Shown one piece after another: positions 1 through 6,761 of a DNA stretch of 21,114 nucleotides. Every line of letters begins with the position of its first letter. The stretch's first letter is position 1. The notes under the pieces are model-generated. The model saw only the letters and a list, made by a program, of their open reading frames with translations. It did not search any database and was not told the origin of the DNA. Source of the stretch: Firmicutes bacterium UBA5389 (GTDB lineage: Bacteria > Bacillota > DTU025); the NCBI GenBank assembly GCA_002409965.1, contig DHON01000094.1, positions 1 through 21,114 on the forward strand, given 5' to 3'. The position numbers and the translations under genes were made by a program.

Positions 1-51
1 AACGGACTTCTAATCCGTCGGTCGCAGGTTCGATTCCTGCCAGGCGCGCCA
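1..51 (+). tRNA. tRNA-Arg(UCU), 3' part only
   Basis: The window opens inside a tRNA gene. A five-base-pair anticodon stem (2-6 with 14-18) closes a seven-base loop whose anticodon is TCT (9-11), which reads arginine AGA. The T arm follows (stem GCAGG/CCTGC around a TTCGATT loop), then the 3' acceptor strand and an encoded CCA at 49-51. The D arm and 5' acceptor strand lie outside the window. A degenerate copy of positions 23-51 occurs at 13617-13645, which suggests use as an integration site. Confidence 0.93.
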
Positions 52-139
52 TTTACCTGCACTTATGATGATCGTATGTTATGAGTGCTCCCCATTTGGT
101 CACGGACGCCACGTAGGTCAGCATAGCCCCTACACCTAT

Positions 140-1369
140 TCACATCTCCGAACGGCCTCGCAGGGTTGTCTGGACCTGTCGGATCAGCCCTCTGAAGAAC
201 ATCATCTGATTGGCCAGGTCATCCCAGTTCATAACATTGGCGAAAACGACTGTGGACAAGTCGCGATCTGGGTCGTAGCTCATCATCGAGAGGTAACCGC
301 TCACAGCGCCGGAATGCCCATATCCGATCCCCTCTATGTACTCGCAGCCAAGTCCGTAGCCGCCGGTATCGCTGAGTCTCTTGACATCCATCATCATCTT
401 GACATACTCGCTCTCCAGACCTGCTTTCCCGGTGTAGAGCCTCTTTCCCCATTCAGCAAGATCGGCTGGTGTCGTCACTAGGTTGCCGTTGGCCACCTGC
501 CATGAGGGGTTATCGTTGCTTACGGGCTCGAATTCGCCGCCATAGTAGTCGTATCCAATGGTGAACGGAGAAGGAAGAGTCTGGTCAGTCCCCAGATATG
601 GCAGGGTAGAATCATGTAGGCCATTGGGCAATAGGAGATTCTTCGTTATGAAGTCGCCAAAGCTCTCTCCGGATACTTGCTCGATGATCTTGCCAAGTAA
701 CGAATAGCCCGTATCGCTGTAGCTATATCCTGTGCCAGGCGGAGCAATCGAAAGCTGGTTTGAAGCAATGACGCCTGCAAGCTCATCAAAGGTCACGGTA
801 TGCTCGAAATCTTGGGGCAAGATGTACCCGAGATAGTTCTGTCCGGCATAGGGCGCCTCGGAGTTCTCGGGAACCACATAGTTACTGATATCGAATACTC
901 CTGCTCTGTGCTCAAGGAGCTGACGTATGGTGATGCTGTCTCCATACGGAATCGCGTATTGTGGGGTGTCAGGTAGGTATGGTTCTGCCCGTCCAGGGAT
1001 GTTGGAATCAACGGTATCCTCGATATTGAGGAGCCCTCTTTGTTGCAGAAGGAGTATACCAGCCGCGGTTAACGTTTTCGTGATACTGGCGGCCCGGAAA
1101 TGGGTGTTCTCAGTTGGTTCGCCCTCTATACCGCAAGAGGCAAAGTAGCTGTCTTCTGCATATGCAACCAATAAGGCAATCCCGCCGGGGAGGTTCGGAT
1201 AGTCACTGCTATAGTCGATCCACCGTTCCTCAAGCATGGTCTGGAGTGCCTCAGCAGTTGTATGGTTGCCCTTGACTGGATTCGAGATGTTCTCGGAAGC
1301 CAAACCCGGAAGGCTACCCAGAGCGAGCAGCACCGCCAATAACAGAAACGCAAGTCCCGATAATCTCAC
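140..1369 (-). CDS. Secreted serine hydrolase, class C beta-lactamase / D,D-peptidase fold
   Basis: A 409-residue protein of the beta-lactamase superfamily (PF00144), which includes D-Ala-D-Ala carboxypeptidases, esterases and class C beta-lactamases. An N-terminal hydrophobic signal peptide (about residues 4-25) predicts export. The catalytic motifs are in order: S-I-T-K (95-98, nucleophile and general base), Y-S-D (217-219, in place of Y-x-N) and H-S-G (352-354, in place of K-T-G). Length is usual for a single catalytic domain. The start is probably GTG at 1369, because an AGGGAGGG ribosome site lies six bases upstream; a TTG one codon earlier is too close to it. It runs toward the tRNA gene and has no operon partner. 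Substrate is unknown; the H-x-G variant favours an esterase or peptidase over a true beta-lactamase. It is only distantly related to the serine hydrolase at 18227-19957. Confidence 0.9.
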   Translation of the reverse strand: MRLSGLAFLLLAVLLALGSLPGLASENISNPVKGNHTTAEALQTMLEERWIDYSSDYPNLPGGIALLVAYAEDSYFASCGIEGEPTENTHFRAASITKTLTAAGILLLQQRGLLNIEDTVDSNIPGRAEPYLPDTPQYAIPYGDSITIRQLLEHRAGVFDISNYVVPENSEAPYAGQNYLGYILPQDFEHTVTFDELAGVIASNQLSIAPPGTGYSYSDTGYSLLGKIIEQVSGESFGDFITKNLLLPNGLHDSTLPYLGTDQTLPSPFTIGYDYYGGEFEPVSNDNPSWQVANGNLVTTPADLAEWGKRLYTGKAGLESEYVKMMMDVKRLSDTGGYGLGCEYIEGIGYGHSGAVSGYLSMMSYDPDRDLSTVVFANVMNWDDLANQMMFFRGLIRQVQTTLRGRSEM

Positions 1370-1730
1370 CAAAGACCCTCCCTCAAGTAGGATGCGCCTG
1401 TGAATCCGTAAAGTGCAGTCTCGTTTTTGTACTTCGAGAAGGCCGCCGCCTGCTCCTGCAGACGAATGGGAGGCAATTATCTTCAGTCGCGAGAACGAAT
1501 CAATGACACCGAGTCGCCCTTCCCCGCCAGAGTAGTCCTTGGGTACAGCAAGGATAGGAGACCTGATCTGGAGCAGACTCGGTTCGGAATATGAATGATC
1601 CGCGAAGGAGTTCTGAACTATGGAGAGATTCTGTCGGGCAACTCCTCAGACAAGACCTGGAATGGCGCGACGCTGGAAAAGGTCAAGACAGTGTTCCCGC
1701 CGGAAGTCTTGAGAGACCTCATACATGTCA
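1370..1730. other. Intergenic region without a recognisable gene
   Basis: About 360 bases lie between the serine hydrolase and the RCC1-like fragment. On the minus strand a frame stays open into the start of the serine hydrolase, but it has no start codon and nothing I recognise. On the plus strand a 61-codon frame (1595-1780) lacks a ribosome binding site. The AGGGAGGG site of the hydrolase lies at its left edge. No convincing promoter or hairpin was seen. It could be heavily decayed coding sequence. Confidence 0.5.
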
Positions 1731-1788
1731 AGGATAGCCCCACTCCCATAGATCACCGTAACAGTCGGCAGCGAAGGTGAAGCCCTCC
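1731..1788 (-). pseudogene. C-terminal fragment of an RCC1-repeat protein
   Basis: The minus strand encodes a short stretch ending in ADCYGDLWEWG followed by a stop codon. It closely matches, in protein and nucleotides, the last RCC1 repeat of the lipoprotein at 7640-9016 (VDCFGDLWRWG). The fragment begins right at the end of the nucleotidyltransferase gene, in a different frame and without a start signal of its own. It is probably all that remains of a second RCC1-repeat gene. Confidence 0.55.
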
Positions 1789-2139
1789 TCATAGTTCACC
1801 ATAGACGACTATCCCCTCCCGTAATGCTTTGGCAATGACATGGTTACGTGAGTTTTGCCAGCGTTCTACTTCTTGGCGACTGAAAACCAGAATATCCTTT
1901 GGCACGGGGAATCGGGCCAGCGCCCGCCACAGCCGAGTCATCTCCTGTCGCCGATCGTTGCCTGGACCGAAAGGCTGTGCCTTGATCACCAGGATGTCGA
2001 TATCTGATTCGGGCCCGGCAGTGCCAGTTGCATGTGATCCGAAGAGGATGATGGCGTCTGGATCGGATTCGCGTGCGACGACACGTGCTATTTCCCGGAC
2101 GAGCTCCTGCGTTGCCTCAGTCACCGATATCGCCCCCAT
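1789..2139 (-). CDS. Minimal nucleotidyltransferase (MNT) domain protein
   Basis: A 116-residue protein of the DNA polymerase beta-like nucleotidyltransferase superfamily, minimal (MntA-like) type. The signature Gly-Ser (34-35) is followed by the D-I-D metal-binding pair (46-48), and a possible third acidic residue sits in KDILVF (Asp82). Such proteins usually pair with a HEPN partner, where they act as antitoxins by adenylylating or binding it. No HEPN gene adjoins this one; the nearest HEPN-like frames are near 11.7 kb and 20.2 kb. The ATG at 2139 has a weak ribosome site; a GTG five codons inside has GGGGG upstream and could be the real start. It lies 171 bases downstream of the DUF2703 gene on the same strand and may be read through from that operon. 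Confidence 0.8.
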   Translation of the reverse strand: MGAISVTEATQELVREIARVVARESDPDAIILFGSHATGTAGPESDIDILVIKAQPFGPGNDRRQEMTRLWRALARFPVPKDILVFSRQEVERWQNSRNHVIAKALREGIVVYGEL

Positions 2140-2310
2140 AGCACTGGCTCATCTATGTGTGATCATCTCGCATGTGCATCAGTAGTCAACTCGTGATGGC
2201 GCGTTGATGGCTATTTGAACCATAGTATGAGCGGGGTTCCATCCGCTAAGGCAACTCCATACGAATACCACAGCCGTGCAGGAAGCCTGATCCCGATGAG
2301 TACTCCCAAC

Positions 2311-2817
2311 CTAGCGTCCCCGGAAGAATACCTCAAGGTTATGAGGCATTTGGTACTCGTGCCCATCCTGAGGTGAAGTTCGCGTATCCGAATAGACCTC
2401 CCTCAGGATCGCGTTGACTATGAATTCCCTGGGAGGTACTGTGTGTTCTGTTCCGTCATGCGTCCAGACCCTGCAGTCCACACTGTCTCCACATAGGTCG
2501 CCACAGCTTTCACAGGCCGATTCCCTCACGTCAGGCTGAATATCCCTGCCGTTCACTCTGATCGTGGGCGAACTCACGAACCTGTACCTAGCGGCCAGTT
2601 CCCTTGAGGTGATGTTGACCTTGTTCACCGCTACGTCAAACCCGGCCGCCTTCAGCACGCCCGACACATCGGCAATGGCTGCGTCAAGGTTGGCATCAGT
2701 GCCCATGCACCTGGTGCACACGTTCAGGTCCAGGTACAAGAAATCGATCGTGACTCCGGGGCGTTCCTGCATTGGGCAACAGCGGGATGCGCCCTCTGAA
2801 CAGCAACCCCCGCTCAC
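2311..2817 (-). CDS. DUF2703 family cysteine-rich thioredoxin-like protein
   Basis: A 168-residue protein matching the DUF2703 family (PF10865), often encoded in arsenic or mercury gene neighbourhoods of anaerobes; no biochemical role is established to my knowledge. The N-terminal strand is followed by a C-T-R-C motif (34-37), placed like the active site of a thioredoxin fold, and SSPT near residue 84 looks like the cis-proline loop. Further cysteines form an N-terminal cluster (5, 6, 13, 14) and a group at 102, 105, 109 and 115, suggesting metal or metalloid binding. Its ATG overlaps the stop of the upstream small thioredoxin gene (ATGA), so the two are translationally coupled. It is the last clear gene of the ars-type operon. 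I infer a cytoplasmic thiol redox or metalloid-handling role. Confidence 0.82.
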   Translation of the reverse strand: MSGGCCSEGASRCCPMQERPGVTIDFLYLDLNVCTRCMGTDANLDAAIADVSGVLKAAGFDVAVNKVNITSRELAARYRFVSSPTIRVNGRDIQPDVRESACESCGDLCGDSVDCRVWTHDGTEHTVPPREFIVNAILREVYSDTRTSPQDGHEYQMPHNLEVFFRGR

Positions 2818-3056
2818 CTTGCCACACCTTCCAGGATCTTCACGATCTCCTTAGGTTTCAGTACCTTGCCAAGGGATACGACCTTTTCGTCAATAACGAG
2901 AGCCGGGATGGACATTACCCCGTATTTGGCTATTTCAGCGAAGTCAGTCACCTTCTCCACCGCGCAATCCATACCCAGTTCCGCAAGGGCAATCTTGGTG
3001 TTCTCCATCAGAGCGGTGCAGTTCCCACAGCATGAACCCAATACCTTGATAACCAT
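2814..3056 (-). CDS. Small thioredoxin-family protein (glutaredoxin-like)
   Basis: An 80-residue, single-domain thioredoxin-fold protein of the Thioredoxin_3 type (PF13192; the 'redox-active disulfide protein' of archaea and anaerobic bacteria). The active site is C-G-N-C (10-13), preceded by a further Cys9, and the cis-proline loop is S-I-P at 49-51. There is no signal peptide, so it should act in the cytoplasm. The start is well supported: AGGAGG lies nine bases before the ATG. It follows the CcdA gene by 13 bases and overlaps the DUF2703 gene by four. It is a candidate electron donor to CcdA or to the DUF2703 protein. Confidence 0.9.
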   Translation of the reverse strand: MVIKVLGSCCGNCTALMENTKIALAELGMDCAVEKVTDFAEIAKYGVMSIPALVIDEKVVSLGKVLKPKEIVKILEGVAR

Positions 3057-3069
3057 GGCACTATACCTC

Positions 3070-3771
3070 CTAGAATCCTAAGTAGAACATGTAGAACGCT
3101 ATCAGCAGCATCACTGCTCCCATCGCAATCCTCAACGCGTTGCTTAGCGCGCCGTATCGTTTGCTGGATGACAGCCGCTGAACGAATCCGACAGACGTAC
3201 CGGCTACCATCACCAACACGCTATGCCCGATTGAATACAACAGCAGAAGTATCATACCCCACGCCATACTGCCTTCCCTTGCCACAATCCCGAGCAGAAC
3301 AACCAGAACCGGGGTTGCGCAGGGAGAAGAGAAGAAACCGCCCAACACTCCGGCGAGAAACGCCCCCAGGAATCCGCGCCTGGTGATTCTGCTTATCGCA
3401 TACGTGGACGGGATGAAGCTAAAGATCTCCCAGGTTTGGAGCGCCATCAAGACCATCAGAGCCCCGAGAACCAGATACCACCAGCCTCCAGTGCCCTGCA
3501 TGAGCCTGCCCAACAGTGAGGCGGCAGTCCCGAGCGCGGTAAACGTGACCGCCATCCCCGCTGAGAAGACGGCAGATAGCCAGAAGGCCTTCCTCACATC
3601 CCGCTGTGCCGTGCCCCCCACGTACCCTATCACCAGAGGAACACTTGCGAGCGCGCACGGAGTGAACGATGTAAGCACCCCTGCCAGAAGTGCGAACACC
3701 GGCGCTAACCATGCGTTCGTGGAAATGGAAGACGAGAACCACTCGAGCCACCGGTTCACAAGAGCGTTCAT
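3070..3771 (-). CDS. ccdA: CcdA/DsbD-type transmembrane thiol-disulfide electron carrier
   Basis: A 233-residue polytopic membrane protein of the CcdA family (DsbD transmembrane domain, PF02683). These proteins pass reducing equivalents from cytoplasmic thioredoxin to extracytoplasmic thiol proteins through two membrane cysteines. Both hallmark motifs are present: TSFTPCAL (Cys39) and SSPCATPV (Cys151), each with the cysteine after a proline, plus about six hydrophobic helices. I start it at the ATG at 3771 because that codon overlaps the stop of the upstream thioredoxin gene (ATGA); an earlier in-frame start would add ten unlikely residues inside that gene. It sits between the membrane-anchored thioredoxin, its likely outside acceptor, and the small cytoplasmic thioredoxin, a possible inside donor. 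Confidence 0.92.
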   Translation of the reverse strand: MNALVNRWLEWFSSSISTNAWLAPVFALLAGVLTSFTPCALASVPLVIGYVGGTAQRDVRKAFWLSAVFSAGMAVTFTALGTAASLLGRLMQGTGGWWYLVLGALMVLMALQTWEIFSFIPSTYAISRITRRGFLGAFLAGVLGGFFSSPCATPVLVVLLGIVAREGSMAWGMILLLLYSIGHSVLVMVAGTSVGFVQRLSSSKRYGALSNALRIAMGAVMLLIAFYMFYLGF

Positions 3772-4304
3772 CGCTCCAACCCCATCTCCTCTAGCACCCA
3801 CAGAAGCTGATCCCTGGTAAGGCCTCCTTCATGTGTGGTGAACACATGCTCATTGGTATCCTTCGTAGAGTACATCTTCAGGCCCAGAGAGTCGGGATCT
3901 TTCGGCATATAGGGTTTGCCGTTGGAATCGATAAACACCTGAGTGGGTATTACCGACACAGGGTAGCCCTCGACCAGGCTCGGGTACTTCCATACGTCAA
4001 CGAACTTGACTATTGCTTCTCCACGAAGCTCCTCGTTCAGCTGCCTGAGCACCGGAGCCATCTCCTTGCACGGAATGCAGGAATCGGCGCCGAAGTCGAT
4101 CACTATGGGGATGCCATAAGACCTCAGTTCTTCAAGATTTATCTTCTCCGTGACATGCAGAGCGAAGCCGGGGTTGCTGTCCTCTACTCCCGGGCTGCCG
4201 GCGCCGTTTGATCCGTTCTGGGAGTTCTTTAGCAGCCAAATGCCTGCCACTGCCAGTATGATCAGGACGGGTACTAGTGTCTTCGCTGCCTTCGCCCAAT
4301 TCAT
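3768..4304 (-). CDS. Membrane-anchored thioredoxin-like protein
   Basis: A 178-residue protein with one N-terminal transmembrane segment (about residues 9-25), a Gly/Ser/Asn-rich linker and an extracytoplasmic thioredoxin domain. The active site is C-I-P-C (76-79) in the context GADSCIPCKEM, and the cis-proline loop V-I-P-T lies near residue 110. Such proteins receive electrons from CcdA and reduce disulfides or other oxidised groups outside the membrane. The ATG at 4304 is chosen because AGGAGG precedes it at good spacing and the residues before it (to 4349) are polar and lack a ribosome site. It lies about 50 bases after the permease gene and overlaps ccdA by four bases. Its specific substrate is unknown; by context it could act on the permease or on an arsenical. 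Confidence 0.9.
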   Translation of the reverse strand: MNWAKAAKTLVPVLIILAVAGIWLLKNSQNGSNGAGSPGVEDSNPGFALHVTEKINLEELRSYGIPIVIDFGADSCIPCKEMAPVLRQLNEELRGEAIVKFVDVWKYPSLVEGYPVSVIPTQVFIDSNGKPYMPKDPDSLGLKMYSTKDTNEHVFTTHEGGLTRDQLLWVLEEMGLER

Positions 4305-4355
4305 CGAGTGCTTCCTCCTCCCACTCGCGAGTCCATTACGGCCTGCCATTGGGAC

Positions 4356-5366
4356 CTAGACGAAGAGATGTCCAAACGCGTTGAACGCATAGCCGATGAT
4401 CACGATTCCCGCGGTGACCATTCCTATGAATGTGCCTAAAAGCCTGGGCTTGACCACCCTCTTCAGCATTATGATGGACGGGAGCGACAGCGCCGTCACG
4501 CCCATCATGAACGATAGCGCAGTGCCCAGCCCAACACCCTTTGCCACCAGAGCCTCAGCTATGGGCAATGTTCCGAATATGTCGGCATACATTGGCACTC
4601 CCACTATGGTCGCCAGCAGAACCGAATACCACTTGTCCTGGCCGAGCACGGCAGATATCCATGTCTCCGGTATCCAGTTGTGGATCGCAGCGCCGATGCC
4701 TACGCCTACCAGTACATATACCCACACGTTGCTCAGGATTCCTACCGCTTGATCCCTTGAGTACATCAGCCTATCGCGGGTCGAGAGCGTTTGTTCGTCG
4801 GCATCGGCTGAACTCGATATCGTGCTGAACACGAATGGCTCCACGTACTTCTCCAGCTTCGAATTGCCGATAGCGGTCCCTGCCACGACAGCGAGAACAA
4901 TGCCAACGATCACGTACGCAATTGCCGTTGCCCAGCCGAAGATGCTCGCCAGTAGGATCAATGAGGCCAAATCCACCAACGGCGAGGAAATCAAGAAAGA
5001 AAACGTGACGCCCAATGGTAATCCGGCATTGGTAAAACCAATGAACAGCGGAATAGATGAGCATGAGCAAAACGGGGTCACTGTGCCAAGCAGCGCTCCA
5101 AGAATGTTGGCGGTGATACCGTTGAACCTGCCCAATATCTTCTTCGTGCGCTCGGGCGGGAAGAAGCTCTGAATGTAGGAGATGCCGAACACCAGCGCCG
5201 AAAGAAGCACGATAATCTTTATGGCGTCATAGATGAAAAAGTGGATGCTGCCCCCAAGCCGGCTCCCAATATCCAGCCTGAATACATGTTCAACCAACTG
5301 CGCTACTAGATTCGAAAGCCACTCCATCTTGAGCAATTGATCATTAAGCCAGCCAAGCAAGGCCAT
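4356..5366 (-). CDS. ArsP-type (DUF318) permease
   Basis: A 336-residue polytopic membrane protein of the permease family PF03773 (DUF318/ArsP_1). Characterised ArsP proteins export trivalent organoarsenicals, but the family is broad and other members are linked to other metals. The signature T-P-F-C-S-C-S (97-103) is present, with two cysteines that could bind a soft metalloid. Hydrophobic helices cluster in two halves separated by a polar loop around residues 175-205. The gene begins about 20 bases after arsR and is followed by thioredoxin and CcdA genes, so arsenic or antimony efflux is the best-supported role. ArsP-like function is inferred from the motif and the adjacent ArsR with metalloid-type cysteines. 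Confidence 0.88.
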   Translation of the reverse strand: MALLGWLNDQLLKMEWLSNLVAQLVEHVFRLDIGSRLGGSIHFFIYDAIKIIVLLSALVFGISYIQSFFPPERTKKILGRFNGITANILGALLGTVTPFCSCSSIPLFIGFTNAGLPLGVTFSFLISSPLVDLASLILLASIFGWATAIAYVIVGIVLAVVAGTAIGNSKLEKYVEPFVFSTISSSADADEQTLSTRDRLMYSRDQAVGILSNVWVYVLVGVGIGAAIHNWIPETWISAVLGQDKWYSVLLATIVGVPMYADIFGTLPIAEALVAKGVGLGTALSFMMGVTALSLPSIIMLKRVVKPRLLGTFIGMVTAGIVIIGYAFNAFGHLFV

Positions 5367-5387
5367 ATCAGATCATCTTCCCTTCGT

Positions 5388-5687
5388 TCACTGGTGTTCT
5401 TCGCCGGAATCGGCACCGACAGCATCGTCAATAAAGCCCTTCAGAGCCTGCAGTTTCTCCCTGTTCAGAGAATACCTCACCCAGGCCCCGTCTCTACGAG
5501 CGCTCACTAGCCCAGCGTCGCACAGGATGTTCATGTGATAGGAGAGCGTCGGCTGAGTGATGCGGAAACTCTCAAGAATCTCGCAGGCACATAGCTCCCC
5601 CGAGGAGAGCATGTTCAGCGTCCGCAGGCGCGTTTCGTCCGACAATGCCCTGAAGATCAGTGACGACTCAGCATAGCCCAGCTTCAT
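5388..5687 (-). CDS. arsR: ArsR-family metalloid-responsive repressor
   Basis: A 99-residue winged-helix repressor of the ArsR/SmtB family. The alpha-3 metal site E-L-C-A-C (31-35) matches the ELCVC motif of arsenic/antimony-sensing ArsR proteins; binding of As(III) or Sb(III) releases DNA. The recognition helix follows (ITQPTLSYHMNIL). I prefer the ATG at 5687, where MKLGYAESS matches the usual N-terminus and GGGGTG lies seven bases upstream. In-frame starts at 5702 (ATG) and 5717 (TTG) exist, but the latter falls within the possible operator. It is the first gene of the operon and should repress it, including itself. A third cysteine of the classic site (C-x-C-x2-C) is replaced here by Leu38. 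Confidence 0.92.
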   Translation of the reverse strand: MKLGYAESSLIFRALSDETRLRTLNMLSSGELCACEILESFRITQPTLSYHMNILCDAGLVSARRDGAWVRYSLNREKLQALKGFIDDAVGADSGEEHQ

Positions 5688-5713
5688 GTTTGCGCACCCC
5701 ATATCGATGTTCT

Positions 5714-5726
5714 TCAATGCTATTGA
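5714..5726. promoter_or_regulatory. Candidate ArsR operator
   Basis: TCAAT-GCT-ATTGA is a perfect five-base inverted repeat with a three-base centre. It lies just downstream of the -10 box, between promoter and start codon, where a bound ArsR dimer would block transcription. ArsR/SmtB operators are typically short interrupted palindromes of this sort. A second, weaker symmetry (CTAT...ATAG, 5734-5748) overlaps the -10 box. Confidence 0.5.
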
Positions 5727-5741
5727 CGTTTATCTATATGC

Positions 5742-5770
5742 ATGATAGCTCGCACTTGCTTCGCTGTCAA
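5742..5770 (-). promoter_or_regulatory. Sigma-A type promoter of the arsR operon
   Basis: Read on the minus strand, a perfect -35 box TTGACA (5770-5765) is followed by a 17-base spacer and a -10 box TATCAT (5747-5742), one mismatch from consensus. Transcription would begin near 5735, about 50 bases before the preferred arsR start. Position, spacing and the downstream inverted repeat all fit a repressed ars promoter. Confidence 0.82.
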
Positions 5771-5965
5771 TAGGCATGGCGCCCCTGATGCATGCGCCCT
5801 GAGAGTATTGGAACCCGGAAGATCGGTGGGACTCTGAGTCTCTGCCCGGCAGCCAAGCGCGGAAGGTTCGAGGCCCCGGGCAACGCGTCAGGCAGATTAT
5901 CAACATCATGACGGCTGTAGGAACGCCTGCTTTAGTCACTCCCGTTAGCTGTACGTCGTTCATCC

Positions 5966-6388
5966 TCATCCAAACGGATTCTCAAACTGCACGCCTTCGA
6001 TCACACTGCCACTGGCGAAGTCCTCCCTGAGTACCACTGGGATCTGATTCAGCTTTGCCGTCGCCCAAACTTGGGCATCCCAGAACGACATTGCATGGTC
6101 TCGGACGCCTCTCGCAGCCTCAAGCACGATGAAATCCGTGACACTTACCACCTGCCATGTTCTCATGTGTCGCTCAAGCGACCGGACGGCCTGTTCCGCG
6201 CTGAGTGGACTGCTCAGCTTGCGGGTGAGCACAACGAACATCTCTGCCATGATCTGTGTGCTTACGACGCCCGTCTCACGCTCCGCTAAGCCACGCAGCA
6301 CGTCTAGAGCGCGCCTCTGTTTCTCCGGCTCGGAAACATCATAGGCATACACCAGCACGTTAGTATCTATCAGCACCCTACCTCTCAT
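5966..6388 (-). CDS. vapC: PIN-domain ribonuclease toxin (VapC type)
   Basis: A 140-residue PIN-domain protein, probably the toxin of a VapBC-type module; these are Mg-dependent RNases that cut tRNA or rRNA. The conserved acidic residues are present: Asp8 in LIDTNVLVYA, Glu49 in QIMAEMF, Asp104 in SFWDAQVWA and Asp123 in REDF. The ATG at 6388 is preferred because AGAGGA lies nine bases upstream; an ATG three codons earlier directly abuts that site. It overlaps the end of the antitoxin gene, the usual coupled arrangement. It appears complete. It is upstream of and co-oriented with the arsR operon but is separated from it by about 200 bases and that operon's own promoter. Confidence 0.9.
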   Translation of the reverse strand: MRGRVLIDTNVLVYAYDVSEPEKQRRALDVLRGLAERETGVVSTQIMAEMFVVLTRKLSSPLSAEQAVRSLERHMRTWQVVSVTDFIVLEAARGVRDHAMSFWDAQVWATAKLNQIPVVLREDFASGSVIEGVQFENPFG

Positions 6389-6641
6389 GCAGATCATTCC
6401 TCTGCCACGTTCTGCCGCCCGTGACTCGGGATTGCGCAGTCGAGATCAGCTCATTAATGAACGCCTCCTCCGCCGCCCACGCACTGCCATCACGCCGGGC
6501 GCTTCCAGAGTATGCAACGTATGAATCCAGGGCATCGCGCACAATCTCAGCCTCAGTCACGCCGAGTTCAGCCGAGTGCTTCTTGAGGAAATCGTCGTGC
6601 CGACGCCTCACATACAGCTGCTTCCTGACCATGTCTGCCAC
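6378..6641 (-). CDS. Ribbon-helix-helix antitoxin of the PIN toxin
   Basis: An 87-residue protein. Its N-terminal half (residues 5-43) has a ribbon-helix-helix pattern: a basic beta strand KQLYVRRR, then two helices with the turn LGVTEAE. This is the DNA-binding and dimerising part of CopG/VapB-type antitoxins. The C-terminal part, with a conserved-looking WAAEEAFINEL helix, would wrap the toxin. It starts at GTG 6641, with GGAGGAG eight bases upstream, and its end overlaps the toxin gene by 11 bases. The pair probably represses its own promoter, which would lie in 6642-6760; I could not assign boxes there. Confidence 0.85.
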   Translation of the reverse strand: MADMVRKQLYVRRRHDDFLKKHSAELGVTEAEIVRDALDSYVAYSGSARRDGSAWAAEEAFINELISTAQSRVTGGRTWQRNDLHER

Positions 6642-6761
6642 AGCGGTTCTCCTCCCCCGTATCAGATCAATCCAGGATCATTGAGCTGTGGCCAGTTGCA
6701 TCATCCGTTTACCCGATATTGGCAACTTCTCATCATTGGTCTCTGCTCGGGACTCCTCACG

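Noticed and set aside
65..481. A 138-codon plus-strand frame opposite the serine hydrolase gene
   Set aside because: It is antisense to the conserved catalytic region of the hydrolase and shows no features of its own.
1595..1780. A 61-codon plus-strand frame between the serine hydrolase and the nucleotidyltransferase
   Set aside because: No ribosome site and no recognisable motif. It also runs antisense across the RCC1 fragment.
2140..2310. Terminator or riboswitch downstream of the DUF2703 gene
   Set aside because: Only a short AGCGG/CCGCT stem with an eight-base loop and no T run was seen, so I could not support either.
5730..5969. A 79-codon minus-strand frame whose ATG overlaps the stop of vapC
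   Set aside because: It runs through the arsR promoter, its composition is unlike a protein, and I recognise nothing in it. The ATGA overlap is probably chance.
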